Positions 1 through 6,694 are shown, numbered from the stretch's first letter. The stretch is DNA of 8,400 nucleotides from Phycisphaerae bacterium (GCA_007121565.1 SKKI01000047.1:1-8400); one strand, 5' to 3'. Numbers and translations: made by a program. Notes: generated by a model not told the origin, from the sequence alone.

Positions 1-2
1 CT

Positions 3-635
3 ATGAACCCAACGGACAATAAACCTGCAAAAGGCATCATTCGGCATATTCCCAATGCCCTGACGGTCGGTCGGCTGGTCTTGACGCTGATCTTCCTGGG
101 GATGATCCTCTATGCGCCGACGCTGGAGCAGGACAAGCCCGCGGCGTTTTTGACGTGGGCGTTTGTGCTGTTTGTCATCACGGCCCTGACGGACATCGTC
201 GACGGGCATCTGGCCCGCAAATTCAACGTTACCAGCCAATTCGGACGGACGGTCGATCCTCTGGCCGATAAGATTCTCGTGTGCGGAACGTTTTTCTGTT
301 TTGCGATCGTCGCCCAGCCGCGCCTGGCCAGTTTCGGCTTTTCCGATATGACGCTGCATGTGATTCGCTGGGCCGCGGCGGTGGTGCTGTTTGCCCGCGA
401 GGTGGTGGTCCAGACGCTGCGGCATGTCGCCGAGTCCAAAGGGGTCAACTTCGGCGCGGTGGTCTATGGCAAGATCAAGATGTTCCTGCAGTCCTTCGGC
501 ATCGGCACCGTGCTGATCGGCTGGGCCTTTGTCTCGCGCCCGTGGGGCGACTGGTTTACGCTGGGGGTGTATATACTGATGGTCACAGTCACGATCCTGT
601 CCGGCGTTCAGGCCCTGCGCCGCGCGATGCAATAA
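3..635 (+). CDS. pgsA: CDP-diacylglycerol--glycerol-3-phosphate 3-phosphatidyltransferase (PgsA-like)
   Basis: A 210-residue integral membrane protein of the CDP-alcohol phosphatidyltransferase family. These enzymes move a phosphatidyl group from CDP-diacylglycerol to an alcohol; PgsA uses glycerol-3-phosphate and makes phosphatidylglycerol phosphate at the inner membrane. The full signature D-x2-D-G-x2-A-R-x8-G-x3-D-x3-D is present: D64, D67, G68, A71, R72, G81, D85, D89. Hydrophobic segments lie around residues 18-38, 47-66, 92-104, 122-137, 163-177 and 186-204. The N-terminal IPNALTVGR stretch is typical of PgsA, and the length is close to the usual 180-200 residues. The ATG begins at base 3, so its ribosome-binding site and promoter are outside the window. 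The gene ends 20 bp from the convergent aldo/keto reductase gene. The family is certain; the glycerol-3-phosphate substrate, rather than inositol or another alcohol, is inferred from overall similarity. Confidence 0.88.
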   Translation: MNPTDNKPAKGIIRHIPNALTVGRLVLTLIFLGMILYAPTLEQDKPAAFLTWAFVLFVITALTDIVDGHLARKFNVTSQFGRTVDPLADKILVCGTFFCFAIVAQPRLASFGFSDMTLHVIRWAAAVVLFAREVVVQTLRHVAESKGVNFGAVVYGKIKMFLQSFGIGTVLIGWAFVSRPWGDWFTLGVYILMVTVTILSGVQALRRAMQ

Positions 636-655
636 GAAAACCCCACCCCACCGGC

Positions 656-1861
656 TTAGTGTCGAGGCAAACAGGTCCTCTTGATTTTCCGCAATGCCTT
701 TAAGGACAGCTCGGACGCCTTACGTTTCAGGCCCGGATGGGCCAACTGATGCTCCCACTGGCTGATGGCGTTGAGCCGCCTGATAATATCCAGATGCTGC
801 GTGCAGGCCCGCTCGCATTGGCCGCAGGCGATGCACTCGGCGGCCGGACGGGCGCCGACGAGGATGCCGAATGTCTTGTGATTCTTCAGGCCCTCGGTCA
901 TCTCGGCGTCGGTTTTTTTGAGCAGCAGCTTGTCGTTGTAATACTGCATATAGCCGGCCACGGGAATCTGCTCCGGACAGTGGCCCATGCAATAGCCGCA
1001 GCCGGTACACAAATCATCCATCGTTGTCGAGATGTGTTTGCGGATCCGGTCGATATGCGCGTCGGTAAACGGCTCGGCACGGTCGGCCACGCGGCAGGCG
1101 GTATCGATATGCTCGCGCGTGCTAAAGCCGTTCAGCGCGACGGTAATCTGCGGGCAGCCGACGCAAAAGCGCAGCGCCGCTTCGGTGGGCGTTTCGCCGG
1201 GCTCGGCCAGAAAATCCAGCGCCGCCTCGTTCTGCGGGATGACCCCGCCGGCCAGCGGGTTCATCGCCACGACCCCCAATCCCTGCTCGTGTGCGGCGGT
1301 GACCCCTTGCCAGCGATATTGAAAGTTTAAAACATTGACACCGAGCAGCACGCCGTCAAATTCATTTTTTGCCAGCAGTGTCTTAACCTCCGGACCCCGC
1401 AGATGGGTCGAGACCACAATATGACGAATCAGCCCCTCTTCTTTGCAGCGCAGCAGCGCTTCATACTGACCGCCGGGCCGCATGGCCTGTTCGTATTGAT
1501 CGAGCCGGAGGACGCACCAGACATAATAAAAATCGATGTAGTCGGTCTTGAGGCGCCGGAGCGACTTTTCCACCGCTGCACGGGCCTTTTCGGCGGTTTC
1601 ATAGACATACGGCTGCCCCTTGGTGCACAGCACCACATCCTCACGCCGCGAGCCCAATTCCTGCATCGCCAGCCCGAAGATATCCTCGCTTCGGTCGTTG
1701 CAGTACTGCGGGGCGGTATCCAGCCAGTTGATGCCGTTATCCACGGCATAGCGCACCAATGCGGCGTTCTCGGCGTTGGAATGCTTGGTGTCAAACCGCA
1801 TCCCGCCGAATCCAACCGCACTGACATTCAATCCTGTCTTTCCAAATGGTTTAACAATCAT
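656..1861 (-). CDS. Aldo/keto reductase with C-terminal double [4Fe-4S] motif (COG1453-like)
   Basis: A 401-residue cytoplasmic oxidoreductase. Residues 1-270 form an aldo/keto reductase TIM barrel: the N-terminal GKTGLNVSAVGFGGMR strand, the NWLDTAPQY block with D48 and Y53, and K81 in the CTKG block. The fourth residue of the AKR tetrad, a His normally found after the DYIDFY strand (about residue 113-116), is absent; the segment reads YYVWCV. The C-terminus carries two ferredoxin-like clusters: C285, C288, C291, C295 and C343, C346, C349, C353, each followed by Pro or Thr. This architecture matches the COG1453 group, whose substrates are mostly unknown; electron transfer between NAD(P)H and Fe-S centres is inferred. 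The ATG at 1861 has AGGAG (1870-1874) eight bases upstream. It is the last gene of the minus-strand block, 124 bp after the Nudix-like gene. Confidence 0.88.
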   Translation of the reverse strand: MIVKPFGKTGLNVSAVGFGGMRFDTKHSNAENAALVRYAVDNGINWLDTAPQYCNDRSEDIFGLAMQELGSRREDVVLCTKGQPYVYETAEKARAAVEKSLRRLKTDYIDFYYVWCVLRLDQYEQAMRPGGQYEALLRCKEEGLIRHIVVSTHLRGPEVKTLLAKNEFDGVLLGVNVLNFQYRWQGVTAAHEQGLGVVAMNPLAGGVIPQNEAALDFLAEPGETPTEAALRFCVGCPQITVALNGFSTREHIDTACRVADRAEPFTDAHIDRIRKHISTTMDDLCTGCGYCMGHCPEQIPVAGYMQYYNDKLLLKKTDAEMTEGLKNHKTFGILVGARPAAECIACGQCERACTQHLDIIRRLNAISQWEHQLAHPGLKRKASELSLKALRKIKRTCLPRH

Positions 1862-1869
1862 AGAGCAAG

Positions 1870-1874
1870 CTCCT
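1870..1874 (-). promoter_or_regulatory. Shine-Dalgarno site of the aldo/keto reductase gene
   Basis: AGGAG on the minus strand, eight bases before the ATG at 1861. It fixes the start of the gene and shows that it has its own translation signal despite following the Nudix-like gene. Confidence 0.7.
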
Positions 1875-1985
1875 GTATCAAGCGGTTATTACGACAACGT
1901 GTCCGCCCGGCTGGAGTCGTTCATCGTCGCCGGGATCTGCGGGCCGTACCGATCGCATGTTGTGCGGCTGATGCCCTTGGTGATA

Positions 1986-2594
1986 TCAGCGTGCGATCAG
2001 TGCATCAAAGCACAACTGCGACCAGGTTTCCATCGTATCCCGCTCGGCGGCCAACTGCTCCGGCGTCATAAAGGCCATCTGGGTAATCATCTGCTCGCGT
2101 TTTTCGACCGCCTCGGCCTCCAGCGTCCACAGATGCACCACGCCCAGATGCACCGACCCGACGGCGTTGGAATCGTCGTTGATCAGCGCGACAATGCGGT
2201 TCTGATAGTCGCTGTTGACATGTATCTCCTCGTCCACTTCACGCTGGACGGCGTTGAGATAGGTCTGGCGCAGATCGCCGAACAGCGCCATATCGTCGGC
2301 CGGGTTGATGTGGCCGCCGATACCAATGGAGCGGTTTCCAACCAGCCGTGTTTCGCCGGCCCGCTTGCCGCGAACATAGCTCAGATAGCGGTCGCCGCAA
2401 TGCAGTATCACATACGGAATGAGCTGCTTAAAATGAGGATCGTCCTCAGCCTCGCTGCGGGGCATAAACCGCGTCGTCCCGGGGGCAAACAGCCGCTCCA
2501 GGCGCGGCGCGACATCAAAGGCCAGCCCCTGAAAGAGTCCTGTTTCCTCCAGCACCTCACGCTGGATGACCCATACCTGTTCATCGTGTGCCAT
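1986..2594 (-). CDS. Nudix-like hydrolase, predicted phosphoesterase of the MutT family (COG4112-like)
   Basis: A 202-residue soluble protein. The central region contains a Gly-rich strand GIGGHINPAD (91-100) and, after an unusually long spacer, the helix AVQREVDEEI (115-124) that matches the catalytic REUxEE half of the Nudix box (R118, E119, E122, E123). Nudix enzymes hydrolyse nucleoside diphosphates linked to another moiety, using divalent metal bound by those Glu residues. The normal G-x5-E half is not in register, since the GGH turn sits about 11 residues too early, so this is a divergent member. From memory the pattern fits COG4112 (predicted MutT-family phosphoesterase), whose substrate is not established. 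The start ATG at 2594 has AGGA (2603-2606) eight bases upstream. The gene lies 59 bp after yhaM and 124 bp before the reductase, all on the same strand, so co-transcription is possible. The substrate is unknown. Confidence 0.72.
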   Translation of the reverse strand: MAHDEQVWVIQREVLEETGLFQGLAFDVAPRLERLFAPGTTRFMPRSEAEDDPHFKQLIPYVILHCGDRYLSYVRGKRAGETRLVGNRSIGIGGHINPADDMALFGDLRQTYLNAVQREVDEEIHVNSDYQNRIVALINDDSNAVGSVHLGVVHLWTLEAEAVEKREQMITQMAFMTPEQLAAERDTMETWSQLCFDALIAR

Positions 2595-2653
2595 TGCGAT
2601 AGTCCTGATTGTCTGTACGTTTATCTGACATTATTCAATCGGATCATTCTTAT

Positions 2654-3628
2654 TTAATCCTCACCGAGCGGCCGGCAGCGATACAGCCGGGTCTCGAGGG
2701 ACTTCTGGTAGCTGGTCCAGTTGCCGCCGTCGCCGAGGTCGTTTTCGATCAGGGCGGCGGTCTGGTTCATTTTGGCGTCGAGATTGTCCAGATAGCTGAC
2801 CATAAACGCCTCCGGCGTGGCCGGCAGCTTGGGCGAGCCGAAGTCGTACTGGCCGTGATGGCTGACGACGATGTGCAGCAGGCTCTCGAGAACAGGCTGC
2901 GGGACAGGCGTGCCGTCCAGCGCCAGGATGTCGGCCTTCTGGGTGATCATCTGCGTGCCCTGAATAATATGACCGAGCAGTTGACCCGAATCGGTATAGC
3001 TAAAACAGATCTTATAAGACAGTTCCTGGGTCTTGGCGATGTCGTGAACAAAAATCGCCGCCAGGACGATATCTTTCTGGATTTTGGGATACAGCCCAAA
3101 CAGCGCCCGAGCCGCTTCGAGCATATTGAGCGTGTGCTCGAGCAGGCCGCCCAGATAGGCGTGGTGCATCGTCATCGCCGCCGGCGCAGCGCAGAATTGC
3201 CTCATCAACTCGTGGTCGGCCAGGAAGGCATCAACCAGGCGCTTCAGGTCGGGGCTCTCGATAGCGGCGAGAATATCTTTGACCTGCCGGAACATCTGGT
3301 CGATATCTTTTTCGGTGCGGGGCATATAGTCGGCCAGGTTGACCGTCTCAGGAGCGACGACCACCACATCATTGATAATGATCTGAAGCTTGCCCTGGTA
3401 CAGTTCACTTTTGCCCCGTATGCGGACAAAGCCCTCGCTGGGGATGGCTTGGTACAGCTCTTCGGTGGCCTGCCAGATGCGGCTGTTGGCCTTGCCGGTC
3501 TTATCGGACAAAAACATCGCGATATACAAATCGCCCCGGCTGGTATGCCGCAGCACCGGCTGAGAAACCATATAGGTCTCCTGCAGCGTCTGGCCGGGCT
3601 GAATATCCCTAATAAACAAATGTGCCAT
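2654..3628 (-). CDS. yhaM: 3'-5' exoribonuclease YhaM-like, OB-fold plus HD domain
   Basis: A 324-residue cytoplasmic protein, close to the roughly 314 residues of Bacillus YhaM. The family combines an N-terminal OB nucleic-acid-binding fold with an HD metal-dependent phosphohydrolase domain and degrades RNA (and ssDNA) from the 3' end. Here residues about 6-91 form the OB part (QPGQTLQETYMVSQPVLR onward). The HD domain at about 150-290 shows H155/H156 and H165 in the LLEHT segment, the HD pair H195-D196 in FVHDIAKT, H220 in LLGHIIQG, H257-H258 in VSHHGQYDFGSP, and D281 in SYLDNLDAK. The open frame reaches a TTG at 3640, but GGAGAG (3633-3638) overlaps that codon and sits properly before the ATG at 3628, so the ATG is the start. 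It is the first gene of the minus-strand block and has a candidate promoter at 3700-3728. Confidence 0.88.
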   Translation of the reverse strand: MAHLFIRDIQPGQTLQETYMVSQPVLRHTSRGDLYIAMFLSDKTGKANSRIWQATEELYQAIPSEGFVRIRGKSELYQGKLQIIINDVVVVAPETVNLADYMPRTEKDIDQMFRQVKDILAAIESPDLKRLVDAFLADHELMRQFCAAPAAMTMHHAYLGGLLEHTLNMLEAARALFGLYPKIQKDIVLAAIFVHDIAKTQELSYKICFSYTDSGQLLGHIIQGTQMITQKADILALDGTPVPQPVLESLLHIVVSHHGQYDFGSPKLPATPEAFMVSYLDNLDAKMNQTAALIENDLGDGGNWTSYQKSLETRLYRCRPLGED

Positions 3629-3632
3629 TATA

Positions 3633-3638
3633 CTCTCC
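3633..3638 (-). promoter_or_regulatory. Shine-Dalgarno site that decides the yhaM start
   Basis: GGAGAG on the minus strand, four bases before the ATG at 3628 (six from the GGAG core). Because it overlaps the in-frame TTG at 3638-3640, that TTG cannot be the start; the protein begins MAHLFIRDI. Confidence 0.75.
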
Positions 3639-3640
3639 AA

Positions 3641-3909
3641 TTATCTTGCTGCTGGGCAAGGGGGGTTCACAGAATCCAAAAAATACTCAATACAGACGGC
3701 CTTATAGCATAAATCCAGCCCGAGAACAAGCCTTACCGCAAAATCGTCGGCTTTGTTTTGAGGATTTCAGATGAGATATAGAGGGTAAATATCCTGGATT
3801 CCAACCATTGATTAGTCTTGGCAACACCGTTGAAACGGGTATGGTTCCTTGTTGCAATGGTATGTAAGTTGTTAACCGGCAAGCGTTAAGGACTTGTTTT
3901 GCAAGGGGT
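3641..3909. other. Gene-free stretch between yhaM and the tRNA-Leu terminator region
   Basis: No open frame with a credible start and no protein-like sequence was found. It holds the candidate yhaM promoter (3700-3728) and a set of inverted repeats at 3803-3861: ACCATT/AATGGT (3804-3809 with 3856-3861), GCAACA/TGTTGC (3821-3826 with 3850-3855) and CCGT/ACGG around a TGAA loop (3827-3838). These could be a structured RNA or chance. Bases 3730-3800 show nothing recognisable. Confidence 0.5.
3700..3728 (-). promoter_or_regulatory. Candidate sigma-70-type promoter for the yhaM block
   Basis: On the minus strand TTGTTC (3728-3723) and TATAAG (3705-3700) are separated by exactly 17 bases. The -10 matches five of six consensus positions and the -35 only three of six. 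The position, about 70 bases upstream of the yhaM ATG, is right for a leader. This is a by-eye consensus match with no experimental support. Confidence 0.35.
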
Positions 3910-3937
3910 TAAAAAACATTGTTTTTGGCCCAAAAAC
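3910..3937 (-). terminator. Weak intrinsic terminator-like hairpin behind tRNA-Leu
   Basis: Read on the minus strand, GTTTTTG-GGC-CAAAAAC (3937-3921) makes a seven-pair hairpin with a three-base loop, starting five bases after the tRNA 3' end. It is followed by AAT and then a G plus six T (about 3917-3911). The stem is mostly A-T and the T-run is slightly displaced, so termination efficiency is doubtful, but position and orientation suit the tRNA transcript. Confidence 0.4.
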
Positions 3938-3941
3938 CCAA

Positions 3942-4025
3942 TGCGGATGAGAGGAGTCGAACCTCCACGAGCTAATGCCCACAGGCACCTGAAGCCTGCG
4001 CGTCTGCCAATTCCGCCACATCCGC
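3942..4025 (-). tRNA. tRNA-Leu, anticodon CAG
   Basis: An 84-base class II tRNA on the minus strand; it delivers leucine to CUG codons. Acceptor stem GCGGATG (4025-4019) pairs fully with CATCCGC (3949-3943), with discriminator A at 3942, as expected for leucine tRNAs. D-arm: GCG/CGC around an AATTGGCAGA-type loop. Anticodon stem CAGGC/GCCTG encloses loop TTCAGGT, anticodon CAG at 3991-3989. The long variable arm has a four-pair stem GGGC/GCTC with loop ATTA. T-arm: GGAGG/CCTCT (one G-U pair) with loop TTCGACT. The bases after the discriminator are TTG, so CCA is not encoded and must be added by nucleotidyltransferase. It stands alone, downstream of and co-oriented with the sensor gene, with its own promoter. 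Confidence 0.96.
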
Positions 4026-4036
4026 AAAGAATTTGT

Positions 4037-4064
4037 ATCTTATCTTTTTACGGTGCGGCGTCAA
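4037..4064 (-). promoter_or_regulatory. Promoter of the tRNA-Leu gene
   Basis: Minus-strand TTGACG (4064-4059, five of six to consensus) and TAAGAT (4042-4037, four of six) are separated by 16 bases. Initiation about seven bases beyond the -10 would fall near 4030, giving a very short leader before the tRNA 5' end at 4025. An A-rich tract lies just upstream of the -35 (about 4066-4083), resembling an UP element. The site lies in the 86-bp gap after the sensor gene's stop codon. Confidence 0.6.
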
Positions 4065-4111
4065 GTATTTTTTTGCGATTTTTCAACGCGGTCAGCGTAA
4101 AGGCCGTTGCT

Positions 4112-4831
4112 TCATTGTTTATCGGTGTTTATCTTCGTGCGTACACACAACCGGACCATCTCATCAATTTGGGCCTGGATTTTATCGATATCCTGCTCGC
4201 GGATGGTCTGTTCAAGTCGAGCGGCCTTGTCGGTATACACGGCAAAACCCGCAAATCCGCCCAAACCTTTCAGCGCGTGGGCCTTAAAGGCCAGATCCTC
4301 CAGGTTTTGCTTGTTGAGCGCATCGCGCATTTCGTCAATGCGGCCGGGCAGGTTGCTCACAAAGGTTTCGATGGTCTTATAATAGTCCGGGTCGCCGTCC
4401 AAAAATGAGGTTATGTCGCATCCGTTTTCGGCTTTCTCAATCTGCCGTTTTTTTGCCAGGCTTCGCCATATCTTCTGTTCGAGCTGTTTGCGGTTGATCG
4501 GCTTGGTCAGATAGCCGTCACAGCCGGCATCCATCGCCGCGAACTCGTCATCCTTCTGATCGGAGGCGGTCATCGCGATAATCGGAATGCCGCTGTTAAG
4601 ACTGTCGGCTCGAATCTGGCGGGTCGCCTCCAGGCCGTTCAGGTCGGGCATCTGAATATCCATCAGGATAAGGTCAAAGCTCTCCTGCCCGCACAGCGAG
4701 ACTGCCTGCCGCCCCCCGGAGCACTTGACTGCGGTATAGCCCAGCCGCGAAAGGATTATCTCAAGGAGCATCACATTTTCCTGAACATCGTCGACAATCA
4801 AAATACGGGCAGGCGTGTCGTGTTGCGGCAT
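4112..4831 (-). CDS. Possible internally initiated REC-HPt protein (nested in the sensor gene)
   Basis: Within the sensor gene an ATG at 4831-4829 is preceded by AGGAG (4841-4845) with nine bases between. It falls in the linker immediately before the receiver domain, so initiation there would yield a 239-residue soluble protein starting MPQHDTPARILIVDD and consisting of only REC (phospho-acceptor in LMDIQMP) and HPt (His in AHALKGLGG). Internal starts that make short signalling isoforms are known, for example CheA short form. Alternatively the site is a remnant of a fusion between a sensor gene and a separate response-regulator gene. The sequence shows the signal; expression is inferred. Confidence 0.4.
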   Translation of the reverse strand: MPQHDTPARILIVDDVQENVMLLEIILSRLGYTAVKCSGGRQAVSLCGQESFDLILMDIQMPDLNGLEATRQIRADSLNSGIPIIAMTASDQKDDEFAAMDAGCDGYLTKPINRKQLEQKIWRSLAKKRQIEKAENGCDITSFLDGDPDYYKTIETFVSNLPGRIDEMRDALNKQNLEDLAFKAHALKGLGGFAGFAVYTDKAARLEQTIREQDIDKIQAQIDEMVRLCVRTKINTDKQ

Positions 4832-6694
4832 CGGGTTAGTCTCCTGGTTGTCAGGCCTGTTTTGCAGCGGCGTCTCGGTCGGCAATGCGGCCGGAGGCGC
4901 CGAATTTTCAATCGTTGAATCTGTCTGCTTGTGTTCCGGCAAATCGGCCAGCAGCAGCAAAACTCCCTTCAGCCGGCCCTCTGCATGAACCGGCTGAGCC
5001 GTCACCCAAAACCAGCCTTGTCGACAGCGCACATGAAAATGCTTCGCCTCGACCGTCACCGTCTCGCTGAAATCGCGGATATATCGCTCAAAGACCTTCG
5101 CGATGTCCGGCCCGAGCAGTTGATCGAGTTTCTGTATTTCCGATGGCGGCGGTGCATTAAACCGTTTCCAGAATGCGCCGTTGGCGTGCTGGACAACCCC
5201 CAGTCTGTCGACCATCAGCAACGGTATCGACAGTGTCTCAGCGGCGCAATCGCTGCGGAGAAATGTGCAGATGCGTCGCTTTTGTGTGGCTTTGATGCGC
5301 TCTTCTTCCAGAATGCTGCCCAGCAAGCCACTGACGGCACCCTTGTCATCTTTGACGGGTATTTTAGAAACCAGGTAATGGCTCAGTCTGCCGCCGGGAG
5401 AATACGTCTGCGGCAAAAAGAGCAGTTCGATGCCTTTGTTCATCACTTCCATATCCAGCGGCACCCCGGTCTGCTGCTGCTCGAGCGAATCCGTTTGTTC
5501 AGGCACTGCCTGCGCATCTGTTCCTTCGCATCCGGTCATACGGGCGTACTCCCTGTTCAAGCCGATCATCCGGCCTTGAGCGTCCTTCCAGTACAATCCC
5601 ATCGGCACGGCATCGAGAAGGCTGCGATACAGCGCTGTCTGCCGCTCATGCTCCTGGCAGGTAACGCGGTGTTGCTCGGACAAATCCTGCAGCTCATCGG
5701 TCGCGCGTCCCAGCGCCGTCTGCTGCTCCTGGATCGTACCGCGCTGGGCGCTGCGATAAAACAGCAGCCAGATCAGAAACACCGCCCAGAACAGACAAAC
5801 CATCCCCAATTGAATACTGCGGGCATGGTCTGCGACGGTTGCCTGGATGGCATCGTCATCCTGAATCACCGCAATCGACCACGGTGATTGCACTGCCTCC
5901 AGCGGCCAGTGCCCCGCTAGAAAGTGCCGCGGCGTGCCTTGGGCGTGCCGGCCGCACTGAAACATCCCGACCCCGCCGCGCCGATGATCTATATCTGCCA
6001 GCAGAAATCGGGCCGACGCCTGCTGCGGGCAAATTGACCAGAATACAAAAGCGCCATCATCAGACTGTTGAGCGGAAAGTATCTTGCCCTGGCCGCTGAT
6101 CAGCGTGGTGCTCATATCTCGATCCGTCTGCTTGTGGTCCAGCCGTTTGAGCAACGCCTCGAGTGATAATTGAAGTACCAGGGCCCCTTGAGGGGCCGCC
6201 TCTTGCGAGAGTGGATATACCATCACCAGATACGGCGAAGCCGAAGCGCCCTCGATGAACACCGTCACCTCATCCAACGGCGAACGAGCCCGGCGATAAT
6301 CGTCTAACAGCGTTTGATGCGAAAAAGCCTCTGGCGAATCCCTGTCGCCGAAGTGCTCAATGACAGTGCCATGCGCATCGGTGCGAGCCAACGAAAACAT
6401 CCCCGCATCGAGTGAAAATGCCTTCAGACCTGCGCCCGCCTGTGCCAGGTCAAAATCGTCCTGAAAGAGATACAATTGATCGGCCGTGTGGCGCAACTGC
6501 TCCGATAAAAGAGCAAGCAGATCGCCGCAATGCCGCTGGGACGCCTGGGCCAGGTGAAGCAGGTTGTTCTGATAGTGCCCGGTCAGTTTGGATTGAAATT
6601 GACGGATATTGACCTGCCCCAGCAGGAGCAAGTATCCCAGAACCCCGACGCACAGCAGTCCAAGCCAAATTGTCTTCGCAGAGCGAATTTTCAT
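4112..6694 (-). CDS. Membrane sensory protein TM-periplasmic-TM-PAS-PAS-REC-HPt without a kinase core
   Basis: An 860-residue two-component/phosphorelay protein, counted from the ATG at 6694. TM1 (8-27) and TM2 (295-313) flank a roughly 265-residue periplasmic region that could be a Cache-type sensor, though I cannot identify the fold with certainty. A coiled coil (about 320-352) leads to PAS1 (354-462, containing LLDAVPMGLYWKDAQGRMIG) and PAS2 (487-582). A polar, Pro/Gln-rich linker (585-628) precedes a receiver domain (630-745) with D635/D636, phospho-acceptor D679 in LMDIQMP, T709 and K731. A C-terminal HPt domain (about 767-852) has H806 in AHALKGLGG. No HisKA H-box and no HATPase N, G1 or G2 box is present anywhere, so it probably receives phosphate from another kinase or from its relay. 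The frame stays open to a TTG at 6793, but the ATG at 6694 puts TM1 directly after MKIRSAK. Its AGG (6702-6704) is weak, and an ATG at 6733 is an alternative. Confidence 0.85.
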   Translation of the reverse strand: MKIRSAKTIWLGLLCVGVLGYLLLLGQVNIRQFQSKLTGHYQNNLLHLAQASQRHCGDLLALLSEQLRHTADQLYLFQDDFDLAQAGAGLKAFSLDAGMFSLARTDAHGTVIEHFGDRDSPEAFSHQTLLDDYRRARSPLDEVTVFIEGASASPYLVMVYPLSQEAAPQGALVLQLSLEALLKRLDHKQTDRDMSTTLISGQGKILSAQQSDDGAFVFWSICPQQASARFLLADIDHRRGGVGMFQCGRHAQGTPRHFLAGHWPLEAVQSPWSIAVIQDDDAIQATVADHARSIQLGMVCLFWAVFLIWLLFYRSAQRGTIQEQQTALGRATDELQDLSEQHRVTCQEHERQTALYRSLLDAVPMGLYWKDAQGRMIGLNREYARMTGCEGTDAQAVPEQTDSLEQQQTGVPLDMEVMNKGIELLFLPQTYSPGGRLSHYLVSKIPVKDDKGAVSGLLGSILEEERIKATQKRRICTFLRSDCAAETLSIPLLMVDRLGVVQHANGAFWKRFNAPPPSEIQKLDQLLGPDIAKVFERYIRDFSETVTVEAKHFHVRCRQGWFWVTAQPVHAEGRLKGVLLLLADLPEHKQTDSTIENSAPPAALPTETPLQNRPDNQETNPMPQHDTPARILIVDDVQENVMLLEIILSRLGYTAVKCSGGRQAVSLCGQESFDLILMDIQMPDLNGLEATRQIRADSLNSGIPIIAMTASDQKDDEFAAMDAGCDGYLTKPINRKQLEQKIWRSLAKKRQIEKAENGCDITSFLDGDPDYYKTIETFVSNLPGRIDEMRDALNKQNLEDLAFKAHALKGLGGFAGFAVYTDKAARLEQTIREQDIDKIQAQIDEMVRLCVRTKINTDKQ
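4841..4845 (-). promoter_or_regulatory. Internal Shine-Dalgarno site before the receiver domain
   Basis: AGGAG on the minus strand, nine bases before an in-frame ATG (4831) at the PAS2-REC junction of the sensor gene. It is stronger than the site before the sensor's own ATG at 6694, which has only AGG. Confidence 0.5.

Noticed and set aside
1880..1960. Short minus-strand ATG frame of 26 codons, and a second open frame ending in tandem TAA, in the gap between the Nudix-like gene and the reductase
   Set aside because: No Shine-Dalgarno site, very short, and no recognisable sequence; could be a gene remnant but cannot be supported.
1776..2657. 293-codon open frame on the plus strand
   Set aside because: Crosses the starts of two well-supported minus-strand genes and their ribosome-binding sites; protein without motifs.
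2609..3712. 367-codon open frame on the plus strand
   Set aside because: Lies opposite yhaM, whose product has clear OB and HD motifs; the antisense translation has no recognisable domain and reflects third-position GC bias.
3900..4030. tRNA-Leu as an integration site with an att repeat
   Set aside because: No second copy of the tRNA 3' end, integrase or mobile-element gene is visible within the window.
4931..5887. 318-codon open frame on the plus strand
   Set aside because: Antisense shadow of the sensor gene; no credible start signal or domain pattern.
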